The notes under the pieces were generated by a model. That model was not told the origin of the DNA and did not search any database. It saw nothing but the letters and a program-made list of their open reading frames with translations. A stretch of 64,000 bases of DNA, from contig NZ_JACIEP010000004.1 in assembly GCF_014196915.1 (NCBI RefSeq), positions 186,001 to 250,000 of the forward strand. The letters run 5' to 3'. Position numbers and translations under genes: made by a program. This DNA comes from Dysgonomonas hofstadii. Its GTDB lineage: Bacteria; Bacteroidota; Bacteroidia; Bacteroidales; Dysgonomonadaceae. This document shows positions 55,601 to 64,000 of this stretch, piece by piece; position 1 is the first letter of the stretch; each line of letters opens with the position of its first letter.

Positions 55601-55790
55601 GCCAGGTTCAGCAAGCAGGCATTCAATTGGTACAGGTGTATTCTTTGGTATGATTGTTGCCGTTACAATAGGAATCATACTGGTTCCGTTCTTCTTTGTC
55701 ATGGTTTATAAAGTGAAGAACCGGTTTAGAATACCGGAACTAAGGTTTCCGAAGGCATTAAGATTGAAAAGGATAATAAAAAGACGCTAA
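52641..55790 (+). CDS. RND multidrug efflux permease (AcrB/MexB, HAE1 family)
   Basis: This 1049-aa inner-membrane proton/drug antiporter has the 12-helix, two-porter-domain layout of AcrB. It begins FFIERPVLSTVLSILIVIIG, and the porter opening is LPIEQYPQITPPVVKISASY, both HAE1 signatures. TM4 carries the paired proton-relay Asp in IVVDDAIVVVEN, and the TM10 lysine is in GLAAKNAILIVEFA. The wording separates it clearly from the metal-type pump at the left end of the window. It sits 2 bp before the channel gene. Confidence 0.95.
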   Translation: MKPGFFIERPVLSTVLSILIVIIGIIGLFLLPIEQYPQITPPVVKISASYPGANATTVSQAVATPIEQELNGTPGMIYMESSSSNSGGLSITVTFDVSTNADLAAVEIQNRVKLAESRLPAEVLQSGISVEKQAPGQLMTIALTSDDPKYDEIYLSNYATINILDVIRRIPGVGRVSNVGSRYYGMQIWVYPDRLASFGLTVKDLQDALKDQNRESAAGELGKQPIVNVDVAMPITAQGRLSTVGEFEDIVVKADSDGSFIRMRDVARVSLEASSYNTESGLNGKYATMLSIYLLPGANAMEVAGEVKAAMVTIKQDFPEGLDYLIPFDMTEYIGESIHEVYKTLFEALFLVIVVVFLSLQNWRASLIPIVAVPISLIGTFGFMLAMGFSLNMLTLLGLVLSIGIVVDDAIVVVENVERIMDEKKIGAREATHLAMNQLAGALIATSLVLAAVFVPVSFLDGITGSLYRQFSVTIVVSVLISAVVALTLSPAMCAIILRPSKEESQKNAVFRKINEWLSKGNTKYANILMKVINNPRRIMAGFGMVLIFIFVLNRVVPSSFLPQEDQGYFTVELEMPEGTTLERMRTVTGRAIAYLDSHDAVQYVQNVTGSSPRVGTNQGRTTLTVILKSWKERSVGVDEVMRDVQKEYYNYPEIRAFVSRPPAIPGLGSAGGVEMKLQARSDATWDDLVVATDTFMYYANKSKVLSNVSSSLQPEIPQLYFDVDRDQAMLLGVPMSDIFSTMKAYLGSVYVNDFNMFNRIYKVYIQADQSYRATADDINLFYVKAANGSMVPLSALGKTSYTTGPGNITRFNMYTSASMSVTPSSGYSSGQAMEEIEKITKEHLPENIGVAWSGLSFQEQKASGQTGIVLGLVFMFVFLFLAALYESWTVPISVILSLPVAALGAFLGIWILGLESDVYFQIGLVTLIGLAAKNAILIVEFAKIQVDSGMQPVFAAMQAAKLRFRPILMTSLAFVLGMLPMVIASGPGSASRHSIGTGVFFGMIVAVTIGIILVPFFFVMVYKVKNRFRIPELRFPKALRLKRIIKRR

Positions 55791-55792
55791 AA

Positions 55793-57163
55793 ATGGCTAA
55801 GCTTAAATATATACTTGTATTGCTTGTCTTATTTTCTTCTTGTAAAATAGGGCAGAAATACAAACAGCCGGAAATGGATATACCCCGGGCTTTCGATTCT
55901 AGAGGTACTCTCGAAGGTGATGCTTCGGATATCGGATGGAGTACGTTATATACCGACACAGTACTGCAAGGTATGATAACAAATGCATTGGAATACAATA
56001 AGGATATGCTCGTTGCTGTTGCCCGTATAAAAGAGATGGCCGCTAAAAAACGGATAAGTTTCGCCAACCTGTTTCCCGAAATAGGCGGTGAAGTTGCAGG
56101 ACAAAGAGAATACCTGAACTATAACGGAGATAAAAAGACATACGATCCGGAAGTAAGAGCAAATTTGAATGTAGGCTGGGAACTCGATATCTGGGGAAAA
56201 CTGCGGTGGGCAAACGATGCTGCTATAGCAGCATATTTGCAGACTATTGAGGCTCAGCGGGCTTTACACCTGACAATTGTGGCGCAGGTTGCCCAGTCGT
56301 ATTTTGAACTGAAAGCTCTCGACCGTGAATTGGAAATTGTTAAGCAAACACTGGAAGCCCGGCGTGAGGGGGTACGTTTCGCAAAATTGCGTTACGAAGG
56401 AGGTCTGACATCCGAAATACCTTATCGTCAGAGTCTAGTGGAGCTGGCCCGTACCGAGACGCTGATCCCTGCGCTTGAGAATGAAATGAAACTGAAAGAG
56501 AATGACTTATTTATTCTTGTCGGTGAATTTCCTATTGGCTCTATCCCCAGAGGGGAAGATATAGATCACCAGGAAGTACCTCAGAGTTTACCTGTAGATC
56601 TACCGTCCTCATTACTAAAACGTCGCCCAGATATGATTCAGGCAGAACAGAAGCTGATACAGGCAAACGCAGAAGTCGGTATAGCGCATACCGAAATGTT
56701 CCCGTCGTTGAGTTTGACTGGCCGGTTAGGTTTTGAAAATGAAGAGCTGACAGATTTCCTGAAAAGCCCTACATGGTTTATATCGGGGATACTGACAGGC
56801 CCGATATTCAATATGGGAAAGAACAAGGCAAAGCATAACGCAGCAAAAGCTGCGTATGAGCAGGAAGTTTATCGTTACGAAAAAGCGGTGCTTGAGGCGT
56901 TTAAGGAAGTAAATAATTCAATCAATACTTTTAATAAAATGAAGGAGGTATATCGCTCACAAGAAGCACTTTACAAATCGGCCAAATCGTATCACGAACT
57001 GGCAACGATACAATATGTGAATGGGGCGATCCGCTATATCGACCTGCTGGATGCCCAGCGCCAGTTGTTCGACGCAGAAATTGCATTGAATAACGCGACA
57101 TTGAATGAACTGGTTTCGGTGGTAGCTTTATATAAAGCTCTCGGCGGCGGACTAACGAAATGA
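55793..57163 (+). CDS. Outer-membrane efflux lipoprotein (OprM/NodT family)
   Basis: This 456-aa TolC-family channel completes the efflux complex. It is a lipoprotein (lipobox FSSC, Cys17). The two OEP repeats are visible: LDIWGKLRWANDAAIAAYLQ and LRYEGGLTSEIPYRQSLVEL in the first, SSLLKRRPDMIQAEQKLIQA at the domain boundary, and IQYVNGAIRYIDLLDAQRQL in the second. It is the last gene of the operon, followed by an intrinsic terminator. Confidence 0.93.
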   Translation: MAKLKYILVLLVLFSSCKIGQKYKQPEMDIPRAFDSRGTLEGDASDIGWSTLYTDTVLQGMITNALEYNKDMLVAVARIKEMAAKKRISFANLFPEIGGEVAGQREYLNYNGDKKTYDPEVRANLNVGWELDIWGKLRWANDAAIAAYLQTIEAQRALHLTIVAQVAQSYFELKALDRELEIVKQTLEARREGVRFAKLRYEGGLTSEIPYRQSLVELARTETLIPALENEMKLKENDLFILVGEFPIGSIPRGEDIDHQEVPQSLPVDLPSSLLKRRPDMIQAEQKLIQANAEVGIAHTEMFPSLSLTGRLGFENEELTDFLKSPTWFISGILTGPIFNMGKNKAKHNAAKAAYEQEVYRYEKAVLEAFKEVNNSINTFNKMKEVYRSQEALYKSAKSYHELATIQYVNGAIRYIDLLDAQRQLFDAEIALNNATLNELVSVVALYKALGGGLTK

Positions 57164-57186
57164 AAATATTATTGTTATATGTAATC

Positions 57187-57216
57187 AAAGGCATTCCGTT
57201 ATGGATGCCTTTTTTA
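57187..57216 (+). terminator. Terminator of the AcrAB-TolC-type operon
   Basis: AAAGGCATTCC pairs with GGATGCCTTT (one bulge) around a 5-base loop and is followed by TTTTATT, 24 bp after the channel gene. Confidence 0.8.
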
Positions 57217-57302
57217 TTGTAATTGTAGAAGTTTATCTATAAGTGGAGTAGTCAGGGGTGTTAAAGGAGTTAAATAGAAAGGAGGAGCGATCTTTGATAA
57301 AA

Positions 57303-57329
57303 ATGCCATTTTTGTCATCTTTTAGTTAA
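57303..57329 (+). repeat. Dispersed intergenic repeat, copy 4
   Basis: The core is TTTGTCATCTTTTAGTTAA (57311-57329), 91 bp before tyrA. It matches copies near 17.4, 17.5, 20.4 and 61.3 kb. Confidence 0.7.
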
Positions 57330-57391
57330 AACTGTATGATACTGCCTTCCGAAAATTTATCATTCATTACTCATAACTTATAACTAATATC

Positions 57392-57399
57392 TATATTTG
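57392..57399 (+). promoter_or_regulatory. -7 box of the tyrA promoter
   Basis: TATATTTG fits TAnnTTTG and ends 20 bp before the ATG. No good -33 TTTG is present at the usual distance, so the promoter is probably weak or activated. Confidence 0.45.
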
Positions 57400-57419
57400 C
57401 ATCATTAATTTTTTAAGGA

Positions 57420-58202
57420 ATGAAGATATTGATACTTGGAGCCGGAAAAATGGGTTCCTTTTTTGCAGATGTACTTAGCTTCGAACACGAAGTAGCGGTT
57501 TTCGACATCGATCCCAAACGGTTGAGATTTGTTTACAATGTGGTAAGGATGAGCAAACCGGAAGAAATAAAGGATTTCGATCCGGAAATTGTGATCAATG
57601 CTGCCACACTGAAATATACAATTCAGGCTTTCGATGCAGTTCTGCCTTATCTGGGCAAGGAATGTATCCTGTCAGACATAGCATCGGTAAAAACAGGATT
57701 GAAAGAATATTACGAAAAATCAGGACATCCGTATGCATCCACTCACCCGATGTTTGGCCCTACATTCGCCAGTTTGAATGATTTGAGCAGAGAGAGTGCT
57801 ATCGTTATCTCTGAATCGAACCACTGGGGAAAGATATTCTTCAAAGATTTGTATAATAGTCTGAAATTAAATGTATTCGAATATACTTTCGAAGAGCATG
57901 ATGAAACGATTGCTTACTCGCTGTCCATTCCGTTTGCGTCCACGCTTGTTTTTGCATCGGTGATGAAGCATCAGGAAGCTCCGGGAACAACTTTCAAAAG
58001 GCATATGAATATCGCACGTGGACTATTATCGGAGGATGATTTCCTTCTGACTGAAATTCTCTTCAATCCATACACCCCGGGACAGGTGGAAAGTATCCGT
58101 AAAGAGCTTAAAAATCTGCTGGAAATAATAGAGAAAAAGGATAGTGCCGCAATGAAACAATTCCTTACCAAAGTAAGAGGAAATATAGCCGAAAAAAGCT
58201 AG
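57420..58202 (+). CDS. tyrA: Prephenate dehydrogenase
   Basis: This NAD-dependent enzyme of tyrosine synthesis oxidises prephenate to 4-hydroxyphenylpyruvate. It has 260 aa. The Rossmann motif LGAGKMGSFFADVL covers residues 5-18. Further TyrA blocks are LSDIASVKTGLKEYY (about 91-105) and STHPMFGPTFAS (about 113-124), which contains the catalytic-type histidine. An arogenate specificity cannot be excluded. No chorismate mutase or ACT domain is fused, and no other aromatic gene is nearby. Confidence 0.9.
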   Translation: MKILILGAGKMGSFFADVLSFEHEVAVFDIDPKRLRFVYNVVRMSKPEEIKDFDPEIVINAATLKYTIQAFDAVLPYLGKECILSDIASVKTGLKEYYEKSGHPYASTHPMFGPTFASLNDLSRESAIVISESNHWGKIFFKDLYNSLKLNVFEYTFEEHDETIAYSLSIPFASTLVFASVMKHQEAPGTTFKRHMNIARGLLSEDDFLLTEILFNPYTPGQVESIRKELKNLLEIIEKKDSAAMKQFLTKVRGNIAEKS

Positions 58203-58240
58203 ACAGTATTATAATTGATTGATAGAAGAGCTGCATAGTG

Positions 58241-59554
58241 TCACTGTGTGGCCTTTTTCTTTCTGTACATTATCAGATTTAATACTACCGAGATTAGAAT
58301 CAGGCTTTCGAAAGGAAAGCTAAAACGGGAGTTTGTTCCATAAGTAACAAAGGCTTGCAATAAGGAGGCAGTTAAAACAACCAGAGAAATAATAAACGGT
58401 GGCTCTACCTTCCTCTTTCGTATTCCTCTTATGATATTATATGGAATAAGCAGGACAAAGAGTATTTTTATCAACTGGAACAAAATCCGCTCTGCATAAG
58501 TAATATAAAGTACAGGCTGACCGGCTTCCGGTACAGCAAAATTATGAGGCTCCCAATAGAGTGAAGTCTTCCAGAAATCGCACCATGAGATAAAGACCTG
58601 TCCCAGGTAGCTCCCAGGATTTTTCTTTATTGTGGCTATGCTATAATCATAGAGCTTCTTTGACAAATCGGGAAATGATAATCCTGTATTTTCAGTCAGT
58701 TCAGGATAAGCCTCCCATATTGCCATGGATTCTTCTTTATCGGTCGTCCTGTTATCCCTGTATTTGGCATAAATATCTCCTATCTGCTGAAATTCGGGTG
58801 TTGTATTTTCGGCAAACGATACACAATTCTGAGCCAGATTGAATCCATAGAAAGTCGTTGATACAAAATATCCTGTATTTATTTTATTGACATACGACCA
58901 ACCCAGAAAAGCTAAAAGAGGAAAAATGAAGATCAGAATGTATTTCAGCGATCTCTTTTTGAGCAAGAAAATGGCTAACAAAACAAAAGGTAAGAATATA
59001 TAGAAAGGCTTTATCAGTACCAGGTAACTACAAAGTATAACCAGCCACACAAGCCGGTTCCTATCTCCTGCTATTTCCTGAAAAAAGAAGTAAAATATCA
59101 GGCTTATCACAAACAAAGACAGCGTTTCTGTAAGGACTGCCATTTCGAAAAAGACAGCGGGAATATAGGCGGTAAATATAAGTGTGACAGCTAAAGCCAA
59201 TCCTTTTTCTTTTCCCAGAAGTAAGCATATCTTATACAATAGTACAAGGGCAACAATTCCCATAATCAGTTGCGGCAGAAGTATTCCCAAAGGAATAATC
59301 CCATGGCTCGATATAAAGGGTAAACTGCATAGCGCCAACAGAAAAGGATAACCGGGAGAGCGTTCACCTTCATAGCCTGACAAATCCAAATTGAGAAACC
59401 GCAAACCTAAAGACATATAGCCTTCACTGTCGGGATATGGAGTCATCTGTCCATACACCATGACTATTGTTATTCGGATAAAAACAGCCGTTATGACAAT
59501 CGTTTTTACCGGATTGCCAACCATAGCCTGCCATATTTTATCTAAGGATCTCAA
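58241..59554 (-). CDS. GT39-like integral membrane glycosyltransferase
   Basis: This 437-aa multi-pass membrane protein has about ten predicted helices. The first periplasmic loop has PYPDSEGYMSLGLRFL, an acidic motif typical of the GT-C dolichol/undecaprenyl-phosphate sugar transferases (PMT/ArnT superfamily). ERSPGYPFLLALCSLPF follows. It probably transfers a sugar or glycolipid unit to lipid A, a surface polymer or protein. A large extracytoplasmic loop around residues 210-300 contains the variable domain. It stands alone; substrate is unknown. Confidence 0.75.
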   Translation of the reverse strand: MRSLDKIWQAMVGNPVKTIVITAVFIRITIVMVYGQMTPYPDSEGYMSLGLRFLNLDLSGYEGERSPGYPFLLALCSLPFISSHGIIPLGILLPQLIMGIVALVLLYKICLLLGKEKGLALAVTLIFTAYIPAVFFEMAVLTETLSLFVISLIFYFFFQEIAGDRNRLVWLVILCSYLVLIKPFYIFLPFVLLAIFLLKKRSLKYILIFIFPLLAFLGWSYVNKINTGYFVSTTFYGFNLAQNCVSFAENTTPEFQQIGDIYAKYRDNRTTDKEESMAIWEAYPELTENTGLSFPDLSKKLYDYSIATIKKNPGSYLGQVFISWCDFWKTSLYWEPHNFAVPEAGQPVLYITYAERILFQLIKILFVLLIPYNIIRGIRKRKVEPPFIISLVVLTASLLQAFVTYGTNSRFSFPFESLILISVVLNLIMYRKKKATQ

Positions 59555-59755
59555 TGTAAATTTATTTATTCAAAGGTAATGCTTTATAGTCCTATTTATA
59601 TATAATTTACTTAATTTTGCCGTTAAATATAGGAACTTTATCTGTCATCAAAGATCACTGACTTTATCTATATTCAAAAAACAGTTTAGTCATTGAACTT
59701 TTTGTGATCTGTATGTTTATATGTATTATGATCCTTAACTTAAAACATAAGCACA

Positions 59756-61270
59756 ATGTTTGATAACGAAAAAAGAGCATTTATTGCGATAAACGAAAAT
59801 ACAGAAGTTTGCCTGATATCTAAGATGGCAAACAGACACGGACTTATAACCGGTGCTACGGGTACAGGTAAGACCGTTACTTTACAAACTATGGCTGAAA
59901 CATTCAGCGAAATGGGTATTCCTGTATTTGCCGCCGATATTAAAGGCGACCTTTCGGGTGTAGCTACCATTGGTGGAAATAAAGAGAGTGTAACTCAAAG
60001 GGTAGAATCCTATCATCTGGCAGATAAAGGATTCAAATTTCAGGCATTTCCTGTACAATTCTGGGATGTTTTCGGCGAGCAGGGTGTACCTGTCAGGGCT
60101 ACTGTAGCCGATATGGGGCCGTTACTGCTAAGCCGCCTCTTATCTCTGAATGACACACAATCGGCCGTATTGACTATCATTTTCAAAATAGCGAAAGATC
60201 AGGAATTGGAAATTATAGACTTAAAAGACCTGCAAAAACTTCTGGAATATATTGGCAACAATTCCAACCAGTTCACAACCCAATATGGGAATATATCCAC
60301 AGCGAGTATCGGGGCTATTCAACGTGGATTGATAACACTGGAACATGACGGAGCCGATCAGTTCTTTGGAGAACCAAACCTGAATATTAATGACCTGATG
60401 CAGACCGTAGGAGACAAAGGCGTTATAAATATTCTTGCGGCTGATAAGCTGATGAATTCCCCAAAGGTTTATACCACATTCCTTATGTGGCTGATGACAA
60501 AGTTGTTTGACGTAATGCCCGAAATCGGTGATCCCGATAAACCGAAAATGGTGTTTTTCTTTGATGAAGCTCATTTGTTATTTACTGACGCACCAAAAGC
60601 CTTATTGGAAAAAATAGAGCAGGTCGTTCGTCTTATACGTTCCAAAGGAATCGGCATTTACTTTATATCTCAAACTCCGGCTGATATACCTGATTCTGTA
60701 CTCGGTCAGTTGGGTAACCGTGTGCAACATGCCCTACGGGCTTATACACCAAAAGACCAGAAGGCTGTGAAGGTCGCCGCACAGACATTCCGTGCCAATC
60801 CGGCATTCGATACGGAAACCGCAATATCTGAACTGGGAACAGGCGAAGCTCTTGTTTCTTTCCTTGATGAGAAGGGTAGGCCAAACCAGGTGGAGAGAGC
60901 ATATATACTCCCTCCCGAAGGACAAATAGGCCCTTTAGATGCGGAGACAAGGAATAAAATGACTCAAAGTTCACTCCTATACCGTCATTATTCTCAGTTA
61001 CAGGATCGTGAATCTGCCTATGAAAAGCTAAATGAGCGAATCCAAAACACTCCGAATGAAAAAGATCTGAAAGAACAGGCAAAAGCTGAAGCCCAAGCGA
61101 AAAAAGAGCAGGAGCGTATCCAAAAAGAACAAGATAGAGCCAGACGGGAACAGGAAAAACTGGATCAGAAAAAATCAACGGAAAATAAGCGTTTCTGGGG
61201 TAAGGTAATGTCTTCGGTTGTCGCTCCTCTTGCCAAACAGCTGATGAATTCATTTTTGAAAAAGAAGTAG
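59756..61270 (+). CDS. HerA-like ATPase (DUF853 family)
   Basis: This 504-aa DNA-translocase-like ATPase has Walker A GATGTGKT at residues 33-40 and Walker [13 protein letters not shown] near 262-273. It matches the HerA-C-terminal/DUF853 group ([53 protein letters not shown]). The C-terminal part (about 400-475) is a highly charged Lys/Glu/Gln coiled coil. No NurA nuclease or defence partner is adjacent, so its role is not defined by context. Confidence 0.88.
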   Translation: MFDNEKRAFIAINENTEVCLISKMANRHGLITGATGTGKTVTLQTMAETFSEMGIPVFAADIKGDLSGVATIGGNKESVTQRVESYHLADKGFKFQAFPVQFWDVFGEQGVPVRATVADMGPLLLSRLLSLNDTQSAVLTIIFKIAKDQELEIIDLKDLQKLLEYIGNNSNQFTTQYGNISTASIGAIQRGLITLEHDGADQFFGEPNLNINDLMQTVGDKGVINILAADKLMNSPKVYTTFLMWLMTKLFDVMPEIGDPDKPKMVFFFDEAHLLFTDAPKALLEKIEQVVRLIRSKGIGIYFISQTPADIPDSVLGQLGNRVQHALRAYTPKDQKAVKVAAQTFRANPAFDTETAISELGTGEALVSFLDEKGRPNQVERAYILPPEGQIGPLDAETRNKMTQSSLLYRHYSQLQDRESAYEKLNERIQNTPNEKDLKEQAKAEAQAKKEQERIQKEQDRARREQEKLDQKKSTENKRFWGKVMSSVVAPLAKQLMNSFLKKK

Positions 61271-61474
61271 AGTAATGAAAAGTGAAAAATGTAAGGTTTG
61301 TCAGTTTTTAGTTAAAAAACGAATGGCTATAAACAGGAAGCTAAAAGCTGATAAACTTGTAACATTTGCCTCGCCTTCGCTTCGGCGATCGCTGATTGTA
61401 ACTTTTTAGTTAAAACTAATAGCTATCGGCTAATGACTAACAGCTAACAGCTAAAAAAAACAGATAAATACAGC
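61271..61474 (+). other. Repeat-rich intergenic region before the rRNA methyltransferase
   Basis: The gap contains AATGAAAAGTGAAA (also found at 17.4 kb), repeat copy 5 (61289-61315), a GC-rich hairpin-like block (GCCTCGCCTTCGCTTCGGCG), a degenerate sixth copy ending TTTTTAGTTAAAAC (61395-61415), and a string of CTAACAGCTAAC-type short repeats. Confidence 0.55.
61289..61315 (+). repeat. Dispersed intergenic repeat, copy 5
   Basis: The core is TTTGTCAGTTTTTAGTTAA (61297-61315), 160 bp before the methyltransferase gene. The upstream flank is less conserved than in copies 1 and 3. Confidence 0.65.
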
Positions 61475-62368
61475 ATGCAACTATTAGAACCCCAACACTG
61501 GACTGATTACGAACTTATTGACTCGGGCGAATACGAAAAACTAGAACGGTTTGGCAGATATATACTCTGTCGTCCCGAACCTCAGGCCGTATGGAAGAAA
61601 ACCCTGTCGGAAAAAGAGTGGGAAGATAAAGCCGATGCAACGTTTAAACGGGCTAAAGGGAAAAATAAACAGGACGATAATGATAAAGGGGAATGGACGT
61701 TAAAGAAAGGCATGCCCGACCAATGGTTTATCTCTTATCAATATAAGAAAATGAACCTAAAATTCCGTCTGGGTCTGACTGCTTTCAAACATGTGGGTAT
61801 CTTCCCCGAGCAAGCCGAAAACTGGAATTATATATACGATACCATAACTGGATTTATGGTTGAAGATCCTAAGGTTCTGAATCTTTTTGCATACACGGGA
61901 GGAGCATCCATCGCTGCCAAAAGTGCAGGAGCAGACGTTACCCATGTGGATTCGGTGAAGCAGGTTATCACTTGGTCGCGCGAAAATATGGAAGCATCGG
62001 AGCTTGACAATATCCGCTGGATAGTAGAAGATGCTCTGAAATTCTGCCGCCGTGAAGTGAAAAGAGGTAAGAAATACAACGGGATTATCCTCGATCCTCC
62101 TGCTTACGGACGGGGCCCAGACGGGGAAAAATGGATTCTTGAAGAAAATATCGCGGAGATAATGGAGCTTTGTCACGATCTGCTTGAAGTCGAAGATGCT
62201 TTTCTTATCCTTAACCTGTATTCTATGGGATTTTCAGCCATTATAGCCGAAAATCTTATCAAAAGCTATTTTCCTGATAACAAAAACTGCGAATATGGAG
62301 AATTATTAATATCCGAACAATCCGGGAAACGCTTACCTCTCAGTATCTATGCCAGATTTAAAAGATAA
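61475..62368 (+). CDS. Class I SAM-dependent rRNA methyltransferase (RlmI-like, without PUA domain)
   Basis: This 297-aa methyltransferase has an N-terminal beta-rich region (about 1-95), the Rossmann fold with motif I NLFAYTGGASIAAKSAGADV (about 143-162) and the active-site block IILDPPAYGRGP (about 208-219), as in RlmI/RlmL-type 23S rRNA methyltransferases. The RlmI PUA domain is not present. It probably modifies a cytosine or guanosine of rRNA, but the exact base is unknown. Two copies of the dispersed repeat lie upstream. Confidence 0.88.
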   Translation: MQLLEPQHWTDYELIDSGEYEKLERFGRYILCRPEPQAVWKKTLSEKEWEDKADATFKRAKGKNKQDDNDKGEWTLKKGMPDQWFISYQYKKMNLKFRLGLTAFKHVGIFPEQAENWNYIYDTITGFMVEDPKVLNLFAYTGGASIAAKSAGADVTHVDSVKQVITWSRENMEASELDNIRWIVEDALKFCRREVKRGKKYNGIILDPPAYGRGPDGEKWILEENIAEIMELCHDLLEVEDAFLILNLYSMGFSAIIAENLIKSYFPDNKNCEYGELLISEQSGKRLPLSIYARFKR

Positions 62369-62619
62369 AGATTTGGCGTTAAATTAACATAATAAAAATG
62401 AAGAGCTTCCCGAAAAAATACTAACTTTCACCCGAATTTGTAAATAAGTAACAGAAAATATTCAGTGATATATTTCATATTATAATCGACTTTAACTATT
62501 ATACTACAAATGTAATAAAAGGGTTTACGACCTTAAATCATAACAAAAGCATAAACAACCCGTTATAATTACAATAGACATTTACAAAACAAAATAAACT
62601 AATTAAGCACATAATTATT
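62369..62619 (+). other. Intergenic region before the AsmA-like gene
   Basis: 251 bp of AT-rich sequence without a recognised gene, repeat or terminator. The usual promoter boxes were not found at a convincing spacing. Confidence 0.4.
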
Positions 62620-64000
62620 ATGAAAAAAGGACTAACCATTGTCGGAGTTATATTGCTGGTTATCATTGTAGCTATGCTGGCAATTCCATTTTTGTTTAAG
62701 GATAAGATAAAGACTGCGGTACTTGATGTAGCCAACGAACAACTGAATGCCAAAGTAGACATCGGGGACTTTGGTCTGAGTCTTTTCTCTAATTTTCCAA
62801 ATGCTACATTATCACTTGAAAATACGACAGTTATAGGTATCGGGGATTTTGAGAATGATACGCTGGTACAGGCAAAATCGGGGAGTGTAACGATCGACCT
62901 GTTCAGCCTGTTTGGAGACAATTATAAAATATCGAAGATTAGTCTCGATAAGGCATCAGTATTCGCTCACGCTTTGGCAGACGGCAGGGTGAACTGGGAT
63001 ATTATGAAAGCTGACTCCACCTCAACAGTAACGACAGAAGAAAGTCCTTCGGCGTTTAACCTGAACCTGAAGAAAATATCCATAAATGATTGTAATGTTA
63101 TCTATCAGGACGATTCGACTAAGATGAAGGTCATTCTGAATAAACTCAACGGAGAAGTATCAGGCGATTTTTCCGCCAGCGGAACAACTCTGAATATTGG
63201 TTCTACTATAGACGAGGTGTCATTCATAATGAGCGGTGTACCGTACCTGAATAAGGTAAAAGCTAAAGCTGATGCCAAATTGAACGCTAACTTCGATAAT
63301 ATGAAGTTCACCTTTACTGAAAGCAATTTGCAGATAAACGATCTGAAAGCTTCTATCGACGGTTGGTTTGCAATGATCGGCGAAGACTATGAAGGTATGG
63401 ATTTCGATCTGAAGCTGAATGCTCCGGATACTCAGTTTAAAGATATATTGTCACTTGTGCCTGCAATGTATACTGCAGACTTCAAAGATGTGAAAACATC
63501 AGGAACTGCTTCTCTTGATGCTTATATCAAAGGATTAATGCAAGATGAAACATATCCCGCTTTTGATGTGAAAATAGCAGTGAAAGATGCTATGTTCCAG
63601 TATCCGTCATTACCCAAATCGGTGAATGATATAAACGTCGATGTCGCAATCAATAGTAAAGGTGGTGATCTGGATAATATGATCGTTGATATCAGTAAAT
63701 TCGCGTTCAACCTGGGAGGTAATCCGTTTAGCGGAAATGTGAATATATCCACTCCGATGAGTGATATGAATGTGAAAGCATCTGCAAACGGGACTATCGA
63801 CCTGGGAATGATAAAAGATGTTTATCCGTTGGAAAAAGGGACTGAGCTAAATGGAAAACTCACAGCTAACATGAGTATTGCCACCCGTATATCGGCTATT
63901 GAAAAAGAACAATACGAAAGTATTTCGGCTTCGGGGACGCTCAATCTGAGCAATATGGTATATAAAGCAGAGGATATGCCCGAAGTGTTGATAAATAATG
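62620..64000 (+). CDS. AsmA-family protein, N-terminal part (runs off the window)
   Basis: ATG 62620 opens a frame without stop to the window end (460 codons). The N terminus has one signal-anchor helix (about 7-25; ...LLVIIVAMLAIPFLF), then the AsmA opening ANEQLNAKVDIGDFGLSLFS followed by FPNATLSLENTTVIGIGDF. Long repeats of beta-strand and turn (KISKISLDKASVFAHALADG, KISINDCNVIYQDD) are typical of AsmA/TamB-like bridge proteins that move phospholipids between membranes. The complete gene is probably twice as long. It stands after the rRNA methyltransferase. Confidence 0.85.
   Translation, partial: MKKGLTIVGVILLVIIVAMLAIPFLFKDKIKTAVLDVANEQLNAKVDIGDFGLSLFSNFPNATLSLENTTVIGIGDFENDTLVQAKSGSVTIDLFSLFGDNYKISKISLDKASVFAHALADGRVNWDIMKADSTSTVTTEESPSAFNLNLKKISINDCNVIYQDDSTKMKVILNKLNGEVSGDFSASGTTLNIGSTIDEVSFIMSGVPYLNKVKAKADAKLNANFDNMKFTFTESNLQINDLKASIDGWFAMIGEDYEGMDFDLKLNAPDTQFKDILSLVPAMYTADFKDVKTSGTASLDAYIKGLMQDETYPAFDVKIAVKDAMFQYPSLPKSVNDINVDVAINSKGGDLDNMIVDISKFAFNLGGNPFSGNVNISTPMSDMNVKASANGTIDLGMIKDVYPLEKGTELNGKLTANMSIATRISAIEKEQYESISASGTLNLSNMVYKAEDMPEVLINN

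Overview
The window looks like a chromosomal segment of a Bacteroidales bacterium, most like Dysgonomonas or a relative. This is inferred from two SusC/SusD pairs, SusE, GH97, GH144-like and GH43 glycosidases, a Bacteroidetes-style arginine cluster, and promoters matching the Bacteroidetes primary-sigma consensus (-33 TTTG, -7 TAnnTTTG). Three promoters have exactly 18 bases between the boxes. The genus is a guess from gene content; no rRNA, tRNA, CRISPR array, transposase or prophage was recognised.

Layout. 1-5.6 kb: a CusB/CusA/CusC-like metal efflux operon, cut at its 5' end by the window edge. 5.7-20.2 kb: a polysaccharide utilisation locus (PUL) with a membrane-spanning Reg_prop/Y_Y_Y sensor carrying its own LuxR-type HTH, SusC, SusD, a GH3 beta-glucosidase and a GH144-like endo-glucanase. 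That combination suggests beta-1,2-glucan. A GH43 and a secreted esterase follow after a repeat-rich gap. 20.5-24.2 kb: a B12-binding radical SAM enzyme, a small membrane gene with an apparent 2-bp frameshift, a GH25 lysozyme and two small membrane proteins. 24.2-33.0 kb (minus strand): argR, a GNAT gene, argG, argC and argD, interrupted by a GH43 lipoprotein, a membrane protein of unknown function and two tandem MutS-like ATPases. 33.0-37.0 kb: a TonB-domain protein, an 86-aa orphan, and the birA/mmcQ-like/yraN/comB/kdsA cluster. 37.4-41.0 kb: an ECF-type S component with a phosphoribosyltransferase, then a Tat-exported DUF362 protein with a NapH-NapG-like Fe-S fusion. 41.0-42.4 kb: PIN-PhoH. 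42.5-50.7 kb (minus): a starch-type PUL (susC, susD, susE, GH97). 51.5-57.2 kb: an AcrAB-TolC-type efflux operon. 57.4-64 kb: tyrA, a membrane glycosyltransferase, a HerA-like ATPase, an rRNA methyltransferase and the start of an AsmA-like gene that runs off the end.

The two PULs follow one plan: a SusCD pair imports oligosaccharides and surface or periplasmic glycosidases process them. Their control differs. The first has a single-polypeptide membrane sensor/regulator next to it. The second has an identical 13-base LacI-type operator in front of both susC and the GH97 gene, plus a susC leader holding a (CT)18 tract and a terminator hairpin.

The observations most worth following up are the shared LacI-type operators, the susC leader, the NapH-NapG/DUF362 redox pair, the twin MutS-like ATPases in the arginine cluster, and a dispersed 19-27 bp intergenic repeat always found upstream of plus-strand genes.
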